Shown here piece after piece: positions 42,088 through 52,466 of a stretch of 64,000 nucleotides of DNA (positions are counted from its first letter, which is position 1; each line of letters begins with the position of its first letter). Made by a program: the position numbers and the translations under genes. This DNA comes from DASVEE01 sp036399695 (lineage in GTDB: Bacteria > Acidobacteriota > Thermoanaerobaculia > Gp7-AA8), in assembly GCA_036399695.1 (NCBI GenBank), contig DASWMP010000345.1, forward strand, positions 7,169-71,168, written 5' to 3'. The notes beneath the pieces were generated by a model that did not search any database, had not been told where the DNA came from, and saw nothing but the letters and a program-made list of their open reading frames with translations.

Positions 42088-42104
42088 CTCTACGATTCGT
42101 AGAG
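42088..42104. promoter_or_regulatory. perfect palindrome upstream of uvrA
   Basis: CTCTACGA-T-TCGTAGAG, 8-bp arms around one base, 45 bp before the uvrA ATG. An operator is plausible; uvrA is SOS-controlled in many bacteria, but I cannot match this to a known LexA box. Confidence 0.4.
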
Positions 42105-42149
42105 TTGGAACACCCTCGGGCGCCGCGGAGTTAGATTGTGTCCTCAGCC

Positions 42150-44978
<2,829 letters not shown>

Positions 44979-45034
44979 GGCAGCCGCAAGCTGCCGGGAA
45001 GAATGTTCCTTTCGGGACAGGTTCGCACCTGCCG

Positions 45035-45658
45035 ATGCCGCCGAAGATCTTCCTTCTCTCGCCCGCGAGCCTGAACGGTTTGCGGGCGAAGCAGCTCTCC
45101 TCGCCGAGGGCAAAGTTCGCGCTGGCGCTGCAGTACCAGACGCCCGAGGGCGTGGAGATCGGCGATGCCTTCGCGTTCATGAGCGCGTTGTACTTTCGCG
45201 GCAAGATCGCCTACGCGCGGCGGTTCGCGGTGCCGTCACCGGCGCTCGGCGGCAACGGCATTCTGGTCATCACCTCGGGTTACGGGCTCGTGCCTCCGGA
45301 TTGGCGGCTCACGGCGGAGCGGCTCGAGCGGATGCAGAAGATCGACGTGGACATGGCGTCGCGCAACTACACGAAACCGCTGCGCGAGCACGCCGACGTC
45401 CTGCACCGGACGCTGGAGTCGGACGCGCAGGTGGTGCTGCTCGGCAGCGTCGCCACCGGCAAGTACGTCGACGTGCTGCGGCCGATCCTCGGCGACCGGC
45501 TGCGCTTCCCGACCCACTTTGCCGGGTTGGGCGACATGGCCCGCGGCGGGCTGATGCTGCGCGCCGCACGGGCCGGCATCGAGCTGGAGTACCAGAGCCT
45601 GGACGCGAACCGGCACCGCGCGCCCGGTGCCACCGGGAAGATGCCCAAGCTGGAGTGA
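45035..45658 (+). CDS. hypothetical protein
   Basis: 207 aa, soluble, no signal peptide. It starts PPKIFLLSPASLNGLRAKQLSSP and has GILVITSGYGLVPPDWRLTAERLERM, SVATGKYVDVLRPILGDRLRFP. The Gly-containing strand-loop-helix patterns suggest an alpha/beta fold of the DUF6884 kind, but I am not sure. It follows uvrA by 56 bp on the same strand. Function unknown. Confidence 0.6.
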   Translation: MPPKIFLLSPASLNGLRAKQLSSPRAKFALALQYQTPEGVEIGDAFAFMSALYFRGKIAYARRFAVPSPALGGNGILVITSGYGLVPPDWRLTAERLERMQKIDVDMASRNYTKPLREHADVLHRTLESDAQVVLLGSVATGKYVDVLRPILGDRLRFPTHFAGLGDMARGGLMLRAARAGIELEYQSLDANRHRAPGATGKMPKLE

Positions 45659-45692
45659 AACACCGCGTGTGGCGCCTTAGAATGAGTGAACG

Positions 45693-45941
45693 ATGAACGG
45701 GAGTGACATCAGGGCCTGGGCGGCGAACCACCGCGCCGGATCGGCGCGCGAACGAATGGAGGCTCGCCGCCATCGGCTCAATCCTGCTGATGCCTTCGCC
45801 TCCGCGCTGGCGCTGCTCGTTTTCGACGAGCTTCAGAACGGCTCGCCGTTCGAGCGGATCGATCCCGTTTCCGACCGTGAGGACGAGCAGATGAGAGCAG
45901 CGTGGACGAAACTTCGCGAGCGGGGAGTCTGTGGCCGCTGA
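45693..45941 (+). CDS. small hypothetical protein paired with AbiEii-like gene
   Basis: 82 aa, soluble and helical. The following gene's GTG start (45931) lies within its last codons, so they overlap by 11 bp. TAGAAT ends 9 nt before its ATG. The small size and coupling fit an antitoxin-like partner for the downstream nucleotidyltransferase; the sequence itself does not match a known antitoxin family that I recognise. Confidence 0.55.
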   Translation: MNGSDIRAWAANHRAGSARERMEARRHRLNPADAFASALALLVFDELQNGSPFERIDPVSDREDEQMRAAWTKLRERGVCGR

Positions 45942-46515
45942 CGACCGGCTCGTTGGCGCACTCCGGGCGCTCGCGGATGCGCTGAACGATCTGTCCGCGC
46001 CGTCGATGATCATCGGCGGTATCGCCGTGATCGCGGCGGGCGTACCTCGACAGACGATCGACATCGACGCGACGATCCTGGGCCGCGCCACCAGTCCAGA
46101 AGATGTCCTCGCCACGCTCGAACGTCACGAGATCGTTCCCAGAATTTCCGACGCACTCGAGTTTGCCCGCGAGCGTCAGGTCCTTCTGCTCCAGCACTTC
46201 CCCAGCCGCGTCACGATCGAGGTGACATTCGCATGGCTGCCGTTCGAAGAAGACGCGCTGTCTCACGCGTTCGAAGTCGAGCTCCACGGTGTGCGCGTGC
46301 GCGTCGCGCGCCCCGAGGACCTCGTCATCTACAAGGCAGCGGCCTGGCGGGACCGGGATCGCTCAGATATCGAACGCCTGTTGGTCCTGCATCTGGATGA
46401 CATCGACCTTTCGAGAATTCGTTCGCTCCTCAATGAGATCGCCGTGGCGCTGGATGATCCCCACCGGCTGGCCGCCTTCGACGCCATCGTGGATCGCGTT
46501 CGCCACGGCGCGTAA
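45931..46515 (+). CDS. AbiEii-like nucleotidyltransferase
   Basis: 194 aa from GTG 45931. The pattern MIIGGIAVIAAGVPRQTIDIDATI (GG...R-x-T-x-DID) is the nucleotidyltransferase metal site of AbiEii/AbiGii toxins and related proteins, followed by VRVARPEDLVIYKAAAWRDRDRSDIERL, the usual second conserved block. Such proteins inactivate tRNA or other substrates by nucleotidyl transfer in toxin-antitoxin or abortive-infection systems. It is coupled to the 82-aa gene upstream. Confidence 0.75.
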   Translation: MAADDRLVGALRALADALNDLSAPSMIIGGIAVIAAGVPRQTIDIDATILGRATSPEDVLATLERHEIVPRISDALEFARERQVLLLQHFPSRVTIEVTFAWLPFEEDALSHAFEVELHGVRVRVARPEDLVIYKAAAWRDRDRSDIERLLVLHLDDIDLSRIRSLLNEIAVALDDPHRLAAFDAIVDRVRHGA

Positions 46516-46584
46516 ACCCGTCTCGCCCTGCCGCCCGGATCGATCCATCACCGAGCGCTCTTGGTCTTGCTCGTTTCCCCGCTG

Positions 46585-46590
46585 CACAAT
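46585..46590 (+). promoter_or_regulatory. putative -10 hexamer CACAAT, leaderless start
   Basis: CACAAT ends 6 nt before the ATG of the LigD-type polymerase; no Shine-Dalgarno is seen. The first base departs from the TANNNT rule. Confidence 0.35.
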
Positions 46591-46596
46591 ACGGCC

Positions 46597-47568
46597 ATGC
46601 CGCGCGCCGCGAAGGTCGAGATCCCCACCACGTCCAACGACGCCATCCTGAAGCTCGGCGCTCGTGAAGTCCGGCTCACGAACTTGCGCAAGCCGTTCTG
46701 GAACAAACTCGGGATCACGAAACGCGATCTCCTCCAGTACTACGCGGACGTCTCCCCCTACCTGCTCCCGCACCTGAAAGACCGGGCCATGGTCATGAAG
46801 CGCTACCCGAACGGCGCGGAAGGGGACTTTTTCTATATGAAGCGGGCGCCGGAGCCGCGGCCTGACTGGATCGAGACCTGCGGCATCATGCACACCGAGG
46901 GGCTGGTCAACTACCCGATCGTGCAGGACGTCGCCTCGCTCCTCTGGCTGATCAACCTCGGGTGCATCGATCTGAACCCCTGGTACGCCCGCTGCGACGA
47001 CACGGACCGCCCCGACTTTCTGCACTTCGACCTCGATCCCGGCCCCGGCGCCGACTTCGACAAAGTCCGCGAAGTCGCCCTGCGCGTGCGCGACATCCTC
47101 GGCGCACTGAAGATGCCGACGTACGCCAAGACGACCGGCTCGAAGGGCATTCACGTCTACATCCCGATCGTCCGCGGGCCACAACAGAAGGAGGTCTGGA
47201 CGTTCGCCAAGGCCATCGCCATCGAGCTGGAGCACCGCCATTCGAAGATCATCACGGCCGAGTACCGCAAGGTGAAGCGGCCGCATGGGCGGGTCCTCGT
47301 CGACTACAACCAGAACGCCTGGGGACGGACGCTGGCGTCGATCTACTCCCTCCGTCCCACCCCCTTCGCCGGCGCCTCCGCGCCCGTGACCTGGGAGGAG
47401 ATCGAGGAAGGGATCCGCATCGACGACTTCCGCTACGACAACATCCGCGCGCGGCTGGCCGAGGTCGGCGATCTCTGGAAACCGGTCCTGGGGAAGAAGC
47501 GGTTCGACCTCATGGGCGTCTTCGAGCCGAAGAAGCCGCGGAAGAAGAGCACGGCCGCCGGCGCGTGA
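46597..47568 (+). CDS. LigD-type primase-polymerase (NHEJ polymerase domain)
   Basis: Start at ATG 46597 (323 aa). The catalytic FDLDPGPGADF (Asp145, Asp147), HTEGLVNYPIVQD, KTTGSKGIHVYIPI and RVLVDYNQNAWGRTLASIYS are the conserved AEP-type LigD polymerase motifs. No ligase or phosphoesterase domain is fused, and no Ku gene is in the window. The family fills gaps in non-homologous end joining. The C-terminus is basic (KKPRKKSTAAGA). Confidence 0.92.
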   Translation: MPRAAKVEIPTTSNDAILKLGAREVRLTNLRKPFWNKLGITKRDLLQYYADVSPYLLPHLKDRAMVMKRYPNGAEGDFFYMKRAPEPRPDWIETCGIMHTEGLVNYPIVQDVASLLWLINLGCIDLNPWYARCDDTDRPDFLHFDLDPGPGADFDKVREVALRVRDILGALKMPTYAKTTGSKGIHVYIPIVRGPQQKEVWTFAKAIAIELEHRHSKIITAEYRKVKRPHGRVLVDYNQNAWGRTLASIYSLRPTPFAGASAPVTWEEIEEGIRIDDFRYDNIRARLAEVGDLWKPVLGKKRFDLMGVFEPKKPRKKSTAAGA

Positions 47569-47611
47569 GGCGCCCGGAAGGCGGAAGGGCGCCCCGCGTG
47601 TTGATCCGGAC

Positions 47612-49009
47612 GTGAAGCGATCTCTCGGCTCTCTGCTCTTCGCCCTCTTCGCGCTCCTCGTGACGTCGGCCGCGCACGCGCAGACGGTGCGCATCACCGA
47701 GAAGCCGGCCCGTCTCTCGTTCGGCAACCTCAACGTCCCGGTCGTCGCCACGGCGCCGGTGACGCGGCTGGAACTGCAGATCAACGGCGTGAAGTGGCGC
47801 ACGGCCGAAGGGCAGGTGGCCACGTTTCAGGTGCCGCTCGGCCACTTCATCCGCCGCATGCGCATGCAGGTCATCGGCTACGACGCCGAGGGGAAGATCG
47901 TGGGCGAAGACGAGATGGTGGTGAACGATCCCCGTCCGCCGTTCCGCGTCCGCCTCCAGGCGCCGGCGCAGCTTCCGGAGTCGGGCGTGCTCGAAATGCA
48001 CGCGAACGTCACCCGTCCGTCCGAGATCGTGGTTGGCGCGGTGGACTTTTACGTCGGCGAGGAGAAAGTGGCCACGACGGCCCGCGCGCCCTACAGCGTT
48101 TCGGTCGACCCGGCGAAGTTTCCGGGCGCGGTTTACGCGCGCGTCGTGGCCCACGCCACGAACGGCGAGGAAGCGAACGACGTCTTCTTCTTCGGCGACC
48201 GCGCCCGGGACCAGATCGACGTAACGCTGCAGCAGATCCCCCTGTCCGTCGCCAAAGGCAGCACCCCGCTGCGCATCGAAGACCTGACCCTGATCGACGA
48301 CGGGAAGCCGAAGAAGATCGAGTCGCTGGTCGCGGCCGGCGATCAGCCGTTGAGCGTTATCCTGCTCATCGACTACAGCGAAAGCATGCTGGAGGAGCTG
48401 CCGGTCGTGAAAGCGGCCGCCAAGCAGTTCGCTCAGGCTCTGCTCCGCCCGCAGGACCGCATCGCGGTCGTCGGCTTCAATCAGCAGACGTTCTGGCTCA
48501 CCGGCTGGACGAACGACTGGAACGCCGCCGCCCAGGCGGTGGACCGGGTGAAGCCGATCGGCGAGACGCATCTCTACGACAGCGCGGTGGAGATGCTGTA
48601 CGAGATCCAGAAGCAGCCGGGCCGCCACGCCCTGGTGATCCTCACGGACGGCGTGGACCAGGGGAGCGTCTTCAAGCTCGATCACCTGGCCCACTACGCC
48701 CGCTACGCCGGCGTCCCGGTCTATCCGGTGGTGAAAAACAAGATGCTGACGCGCTTCATGCGCTTCGGGATCGGCCAGTTGCAGGCACGCAAGCTGACGA
48801 ATCTCGCCAACGAGACTGGTGCAACATACTTCATCATCAAGAGCGAGCAGGAGCTCCCCGGGGTCTATAACCGCATCGCCCAGGAGCTCCGCCAGCAGTA
48901 CCGCATCGTCTTCTATTCGGACGCCACGGGCGCCGAGTACTGGCACCCCCTGGCCCTCCAGACAAAGGCCGGCCAATCCCTGCGCATCCCGAAAGGCTAC
49001 TTCCCGTAA
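47612..49009 (+). CDS. secreted VWFA-domain protein of the acidobacterial type
   Basis: 465 aa from GTG 47612 with a signal peptide (LLFALFALLVTSAAHAQ). N-terminal beta domain, then a von Willebrand A domain with a metal-site pattern DYSESM and LTDGVDQGS, and HLYDSAVEML. This VWFA-related type is widespread in Acidobacteriota (known from annotation of that phylum). It probably binds ligands or takes part in complexes in the periplasm. Ends two bp before a TTGGCGG hairpin. Confidence 0.85.
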   Translation: MKRSLGSLLFALFALLVTSAAHAQTVRITEKPARLSFGNLNVPVVATAPVTRLELQINGVKWRTAEGQVATFQVPLGHFIRRMRMQVIGYDAEGKIVGEDEMVVNDPRPPFRVRLQAPAQLPESGVLEMHANVTRPSEIVVGAVDFYVGEEKVATTARAPYSVSVDPAKFPGAVYARVVAHATNGEEANDVFFFGDRARDQIDVTLQQIPLSVAKGSTPLRIEDLTLIDDGKPKKIESLVAAGDQPLSVILLIDYSESMLEELPVVKAAAKQFAQALLRPQDRIAVVGFNQQTFWLTGWTNDWNAAAQAVDRVKPIGETHLYDSAVEMLYEIQKQPGRHALVILTDGVDQGSVFKLDHLAHYARYAGVPVYPVVKNKMLTRFMRFGIGQLQARKLTNLANETGATYFIIKSEQELPGVYNRIAQELRQQYRIVFYSDATGAEYWHPLALQTKAGQSLRIPKGYFP

Positions 49010-49010
49010 C

Positions 49011-49155
49011 AGTTGGCGGTTGGCGGTACGCGCGCTTCGCGCGCTCGCGGTTGGCGGTGGCTGAAACCGGGGCCAGCGGCGCTCTCCCGTCGTTGGGGGT
49101 TTCGGCTACCGCCAACCGCCATCGCGCAAAGCGCGCGTACCGCCAACCGCCAACT
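49011..49155. repeat. hairpin with TTGGCGG heptamer arms, 25-bp perfect
   Basis: AGTTGGCGGTTGGCGGTACG plus CGCGC (49011-49035) is exactly complementary to 49131-49155. Between them are further units: TTCGCGCGCTCGCGG and GTTGGCGGTGG with complements. It begins just after the VWFA stop codon (49009). Confidence 0.93.
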
Positions 49156-49172
49156 GATTCACGGCACGGTCC

Positions 49173-50360
49173 GTGAACACGGACGCGTCTGTGGCTGAGG
49201 ACGAACAGGGAGCGGCGCTCTTTCCGGATGGGAAGAAGCGTCATCGTGTTTATCGCGGGCTCAACGAACGGCAGGAGCACATCTTCACCTGGATCGCCGT
49301 CGTCATCGTGCTGCTCTTCGCCACCGCCTGGCTCGGCGGCATCATCGAGACCTTCCGGCTGCGGCGGGCCGCGGTTGCCGAAGCCAAAGCCACCGGCCAC
49401 CCTGTCGTGCTGCCTCCCGCGCCGACCCGGCAGATCACCGCTGCCCTGACGCAGCCCGGGACCCCTTCCACCGCGTACATCAACGACGCCCTGCTCGGAT
49501 TTTTGAATCCGTTGCGGGGGGAGAGCGGCGCGGTCCAGTTCGCGCCGGTGCTGCCGGGCGAGACCGTGGCGCCGGGAGCGCCGGGCGAAGCGGACGCCGT
49601 GCTGACGCAGGGTGGGGCACGCCAGGTCTCACCTGACTTTGCGGCTCCGTCGAGCCCTGGCGTCTACAAACTGGCCGTGCAGGTCCAGCAGGCCACCCGC
49701 ATCGTGGAGAACATCAACGTCATCACCCTCGTGCCCATGTCGCAGAAGCGTGGCGGCAAGATCGGGCTCTACTACCTCGGGAGCTGGCCTTTCGAGGGGG
49801 GCGGCAAGCCGCGCGGCGAGCGTTACCAGCCGCCCCGCGGCTTCATCGAGGTGACCAGGGAGAACCAGAACACCCGCGTCTCCGAGCACTTCCGCCTGCG
49901 CGACTTCCTGACCAAGGACCAGCGCAACGTCTGGCCGAAATACCTCCTGCTCGACGCGCAGCTCATCGACAAGCTCGAGCTGACGATCCAGGAACTGGAG
50001 GCGCAGGGCGTCCGCGTCGACAACGTGCACGTCATGAGCGGCTTCCGGACACCCCGCTACAACCACAGCGGCGGCAACACGGCCGGCCGGGCGAACCTCA
50101 GCCGGCACATGTACGGCGATGCAGCCGACGTTTACGTCGACAACAACCAGGACGGCCAGCCGGACGACATCACCAAAGACGGCCGCGTCGACACCCGCGA
50201 CGCGCAGTTCTTCGCCGACGCGGCCGAACGGGTGGAGCGGAAGTACAGCCGCCTGGTGGGCGGCATTGGCGTTTATTCAGCATGCTGCGGGCACGGACCC
50301 TTCACGCACATCGACGTGCGGGGCTTCCGCGCGCGCTGGCGCGGCACCGGCAATGGCTAG
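49173..50360 (+). CDS. membrane-anchored M15/YcbK-like peptidase
   Basis: 395 aa from GTG 49173 (GTG 49191 also possible). One membrane helix (WIAVVIVLLFATAWLGGIIE) then an extracytoplasmic chain. The C-terminal domain has MSGFRTPRYN, SRHMYGDAADVYV and HIDVRG, the His/Asp/His zinc set of M15 D,D-carboxypeptidases or YcbK/DUF882 proteins. It should act on peptidoglycan cross-links. An Ala/Pro/Gly-rich linker precedes it. The hairpin at 49011-49155 lies upstream. Confidence 0.85.
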   Translation: MNTDASVAEDEQGAALFPDGKKRHRVYRGLNERQEHIFTWIAVVIVLLFATAWLGGIIETFRLRRAAVAEAKATGHPVVLPPAPTRQITAALTQPGTPSTAYINDALLGFLNPLRGESGAVQFAPVLPGETVAPGAPGEADAVLTQGGARQVSPDFAAPSSPGVYKLAVQVQQATRIVENINVITLVPMSQKRGGKIGLYYLGSWPFEGGGKPRGERYQPPRGFIEVTRENQNTRVSEHFRLRDFLTKDQRNVWPKYLLLDAQLIDKLELTIQELEAQGVRVDNVHVMSGFRTPRYNHSGGNTAGRANLSRHMYGDAADVYVDNNQDGQPDDITKDGRVDTRDAQFFADAAERVERKYSRLVGGIGVYSACCGHGPFTHIDVRGFRARWRGTGNG

Positions 50361-50367
50361 TTAACGA

Positions 50368-50440
50368 GTCGGCAGTACGCGGTTGGCGGGAGGCAGGAGA
50401 ACGGTTTCACTGCCAACCGCCAACTGCCAACCGCCAACTT
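50368..50440. repeat. hairpin with TTGGCAG / TTGGCGG arms
   Basis: Left arm has GGCAGTACGCGGTTGGCGG and GGCAG; the right arm has CTGCCAACCGCCAACTGCC and AACCGCC. It starts 8 bp after the M15 stop and ends 2 bp before the AGGAGG of the next gene. Confidence 0.85.
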
Positions 50441-50451
50441 CAGGAGGAAGT

Positions 50452-50961
50452 GTGGCAACAGAAGTCCCGTGTCCCGAATGTGCAACGCCCCGCACCGATC
50501 TTTCGGTGGTCTGTCCCACGTGCGGCGCGCCGCCGGTCCGTCCGGGAGAACAGCGCGCCCTGACGGGCGAGGAAGTACGTGCGGCCGATCTCGAGCCCTA
50601 CGTCACGCTGCGCTACATCGCGCGGCTGTTCAAGGTCTTCGCGATCCTCGTCATCGTGATGCTCATCGGCGAAGTCGTGACCGGTGTGGCGTCCGAAGGG
50701 CAGGGCGCTCTCTATACGCTCATCGGCGAAGCAACGCAGTTGCTCGTCCTGGCAGGCCTCATGTGGGCCGGCGGCGACGTGACGCTGCTGATCATCGACG
50801 CCGGCCATGACCTCCGCGTCGCCCGCATCCTCCTCGGCCGCATCAACGCCGAGCTCCACCGCCGCGCCGGCGACACCGCCGACACCACCGCCGCCGACCG
50901 CCTGGCACCGCCGACCCTCGCGGAGAAGGCGGAGCGGAGGAGCGATCCGAACAGGCGTTGA
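50452..50961 (+). CDS. zinc-ribbon small membrane protein
   Basis: Start at GTG 50452, selected by AGGAGG at 50442-50447 (169 aa). N-terminal zinc ribbon (CPECATPRTDLSVVCPTCG), then two or three membrane helices (KVFAILVIVMLIGEVVTG, LLVLAGLMWAGGDVTLLII) and a charged C-terminus. Small zinc-ribbon membrane proteins of this type are common and uncharacterised. Confidence 0.75.
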   Translation: MATEVPCPECATPRTDLSVVCPTCGAPPVRPGEQRALTGEEVRAADLEPYVTLRYIARLFKVFAILVIVMLIGEVVTGVASEGQGALYTLIGEATQLLVLAGLMWAGGDVTLLIIDAGHDLRVARILLGRINAELHRRAGDTADTTAADRLAPPTLAEKAERRSDPNRR

Positions 50962-50985
50962 GGCGCGCTCCGCGCGCGCAACGCG

Positions 50986-51825
50986 CTAGACGATCGCCCT
51001 CCCCATCACTTCGCGCAGCTCCTTGAACACGTTCTCCGGCGGGATGCCGAGCTCGCGGTAGCCGGCGGCGCGGCGGAGGACGTTTTCGGCGGTCTTTTCG
51101 TCGAAGATGCGGCCGTCGACGGTGCGGTGGTTCAGCTCGCAGAAAGCCAGGAGGGCGGCCAGGGCGACGCGGCGGTTGCCGCCGCGGAAGGGGCGGGCCT
51201 GGAGGATGGCGAAGACGAAGGCCGCGACTTTGTCGGGGAACGTCGGGTACGCCTCCCGTCCGAGGGTGGTCAGTTGCGGGCGCTGGACGGCGTTCGCGAG
51301 GCCGAACTGCGACTCGACGAGACCGGGATGGGCGTGATTGCCCCCGAACTCCACGCTGACGGCGCGGTGGAGGTCCACCAGATCCTGCGCGTTGAGATAA
51401 CGGACGCCGCCGTCAGTCTGCGAGGCGCCGGAAGGCGTTGGGGTACTTTTTGATGGCGCGCTCGTAGGCGCTGGCGATGACGGGATTGGAGATGGAGAAG
51501 TCTTCGTCGACGGGAGCGGGACGGCTTTTGCCACGCGCTCCTTTGCCGTTGGCGGGGGCTGCGGGGGAGGAGGCGCTGCTTTGACCGGCGGCCGCGATTG
51601 GGCCGGCGCTGCTGCCTTTGCGGGCGGCTTTGCTGCCGCTTTCTGCGCCGCGGCCGGCTTCTTTGCCGCTGGCACCGGCGCTTTGACTGCTTTTGCTGGC
51701 TTTGCTGCTTTTGCCGGAGGCTTCGCCGCCGGTCGTGCCGGCGCTTTTGACGCCTTCGCCGGCTTTGCTGCTGCTTTTTTTCCCTGAGGTTTGGCTGGCT
51801 GATTTCGCTTTTGCTTGGTCGCCAT
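50986..51825 (-). CDS. Doc/Fic-like domain protein with altered catalytic motif and Ala/Lys/Pro-rich N-terminus
   Basis: 279 aa from ATG 51825 at most. Residues 1-130 are Lys/Ala/Pro-rich. From about 140 there is a Doc/Fic-like fold: VRYLNAQDLVDLHRAVSVEFGG, FPDKVAAFVFAILQARPFRGGNRRVALAALLAF. The usual H-x-F-x-D/N-G-N-K-R reads R211-P-F-R-G-G-N-R-R, so the catalytic His is Arg. The Doc part has no obvious ATG of its own, and a second open frame (51413-51832) overlaps its N-terminal half. Confidence 0.6.
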   Translation of the reverse strand: MATKQKRNQPAKPQGKKAAAKPAKASKAPARPAAKPPAKAAKPAKAVKAPVPAAKKPAAAQKAAAKPPAKAAAPAQSRPPVKAAPPPPQPPPTAKERVAKAVPLPSTKTSPSPIPSSPAPTSAPSKSTPTPSGASQTDGGVRYLNAQDLVDLHRAVSVEFGGNHAHPGLVESQFGLANAVQRPQLTTLGREAYPTFPDKVAAFVFAILQARPFRGGNRRVALAALLAFCELNHRTVDGRIFDEKTAENVLRRAAGYRELGIPPENVFKELREVMGRAIV

Positions 51826-51832
51826 GCTTCAT
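51413..51832 (-). CDS. overlapping ORF, possible antitoxin-like partner
   Basis: 139 aa in another frame, starting at ATG 51832 with GAGGGA upstream. Its N-terminal 100 residues are Ser/Gly/Lys/Ala-rich but the last 35 (APVDEDFSISNPVIASAYERAIKKYPNAFRRLAD) look like an ordinary folded protein, and third codon positions there favour G/C in this frame rather than in the Doc frame. Either a coupled partner precedes a shorter Doc gene, or one gene is split by a frameshift. It overlaps the 50986-51825 gene by about 410 bp. Confidence 0.45.
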   Translation of the reverse strand: MKHGDQAKAKSASQTSGKKSSSKAGEGVKSAGTTGGEASGKSSKASKSSQSAGASGKEAGRGAESGSKAARKGSSAGPIAAAGQSSASSPAAPANGKGARGKSRPAPVDEDFSISNPVIASAYERAIKKYPNAFRRLAD

Positions 51833-51997
51833 TTGGTCCCTCAGACGACGAGTGTAGACCCGTTAACTCGTTGAGTCAATGCAGCTTACGCATGACTCAA
51901 TTTCTGACCCGTCATTACGGGAAGGCGGACGATCCACTTAAGTCGCTGAAAGGAGACCACTTGCCGACCGGCAGCGAAGTGCACTACTTCGTGTGCA

Positions 51998-52291
51998 TCA
52001 CTCCGGCAATTCGGCGTCCGCTCCCCCGGCTGACCCATCCTCGTTGAGCGGCACCGGATCGATCGCCAGCAGCGCCTTCGCCTTCTCCGTCAGCGTGAAC
52101 GTCTCCCGCGCGGCATCGGCCTCGAGGTACCCCTTCTCGACCAGCGCCAGCGCCGGCGCATCCCCACCCCCGGCCGGATGCCGGATCGCCTTGATGGCCG
52201 TAACCGGCAACGACTCGACCGTCATGCGCCGAAACTCCTGCAGCACGCGGAGCTCCTGTGTGGTGAGGCCGTAGGGGAGGATGATTGGCAT
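51998..52291 (-). CDS. small hypothetical protein, possible winged helix
   Basis: 97 aa. Residues 8-75 (LTTQELRVLQEFRRM, SLPVTAIKAIRHPAGG, ALALVEKGYLEADAARETFTLTEKA) have the helix-helix-wing pattern of MarR-like DNA-binding proteins. A short acidic tail follows. TACAAT ends 6 nt before the ATG with no ribosome site. Confidence 0.6.
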   Translation of the reverse strand: MPIILPYGLTTQELRVLQEFRRMTVESLPVTAIKAIRHPAGGGDAPALALVEKGYLEADAARETFTLTEKAKALLAIDPVPLNEDGSAGGADAELPE

Positions 52292-52297
52292 TTGGGG

Positions 52298-52303
52298 ATT
52301 GTA
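52298..52303 (-). promoter_or_regulatory. putative -10 hexamer TACAAT, leaderless start
   Basis: TACAAT on the minus strand ends 6 nt before the ATG at 52291; no Shine-Dalgarno is seen. Confidence 0.55.
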
Positions 52304-52360
52304 GCGTGGTCGGGTTTGCGGCGTGTGGGGCTGCGTGGGGCGAGCACGGAAGAGGGGGGC

Positions 52361-52455
52361 TGTTTTTGGTTTTGGTTTTTGGTTGTTGGTGCTTCGCTAT
52401 GCGAGGGCTCGGCGCGCGGCGCAGCACCAAAAACCCAAAACCAAAAACCAACAAC
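52361..52455. repeat. hairpin with TTTTTGG-type repeat arms
   Basis: TGTTTTTGGTTTTGGTTTTT (52361-52380) continues GGTTGTTGGTGC and pairs with GCACCAAAAACCC and CAAAACCAAAAACCAACAAC on the right (52423-52455). It lies between nei and the winged-helix-like gene. The inner part is GC-rich. Confidence 0.88.
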
Positions 52456-52466
52456 TACGTCGCGTG

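Noticed and set aside
44979..44996. Terminator after uvrA (GGCAGC / GCTGCC)
   Set aside because: The stem is only 6 bp and no T-tract follows; too weak to list as a feature.
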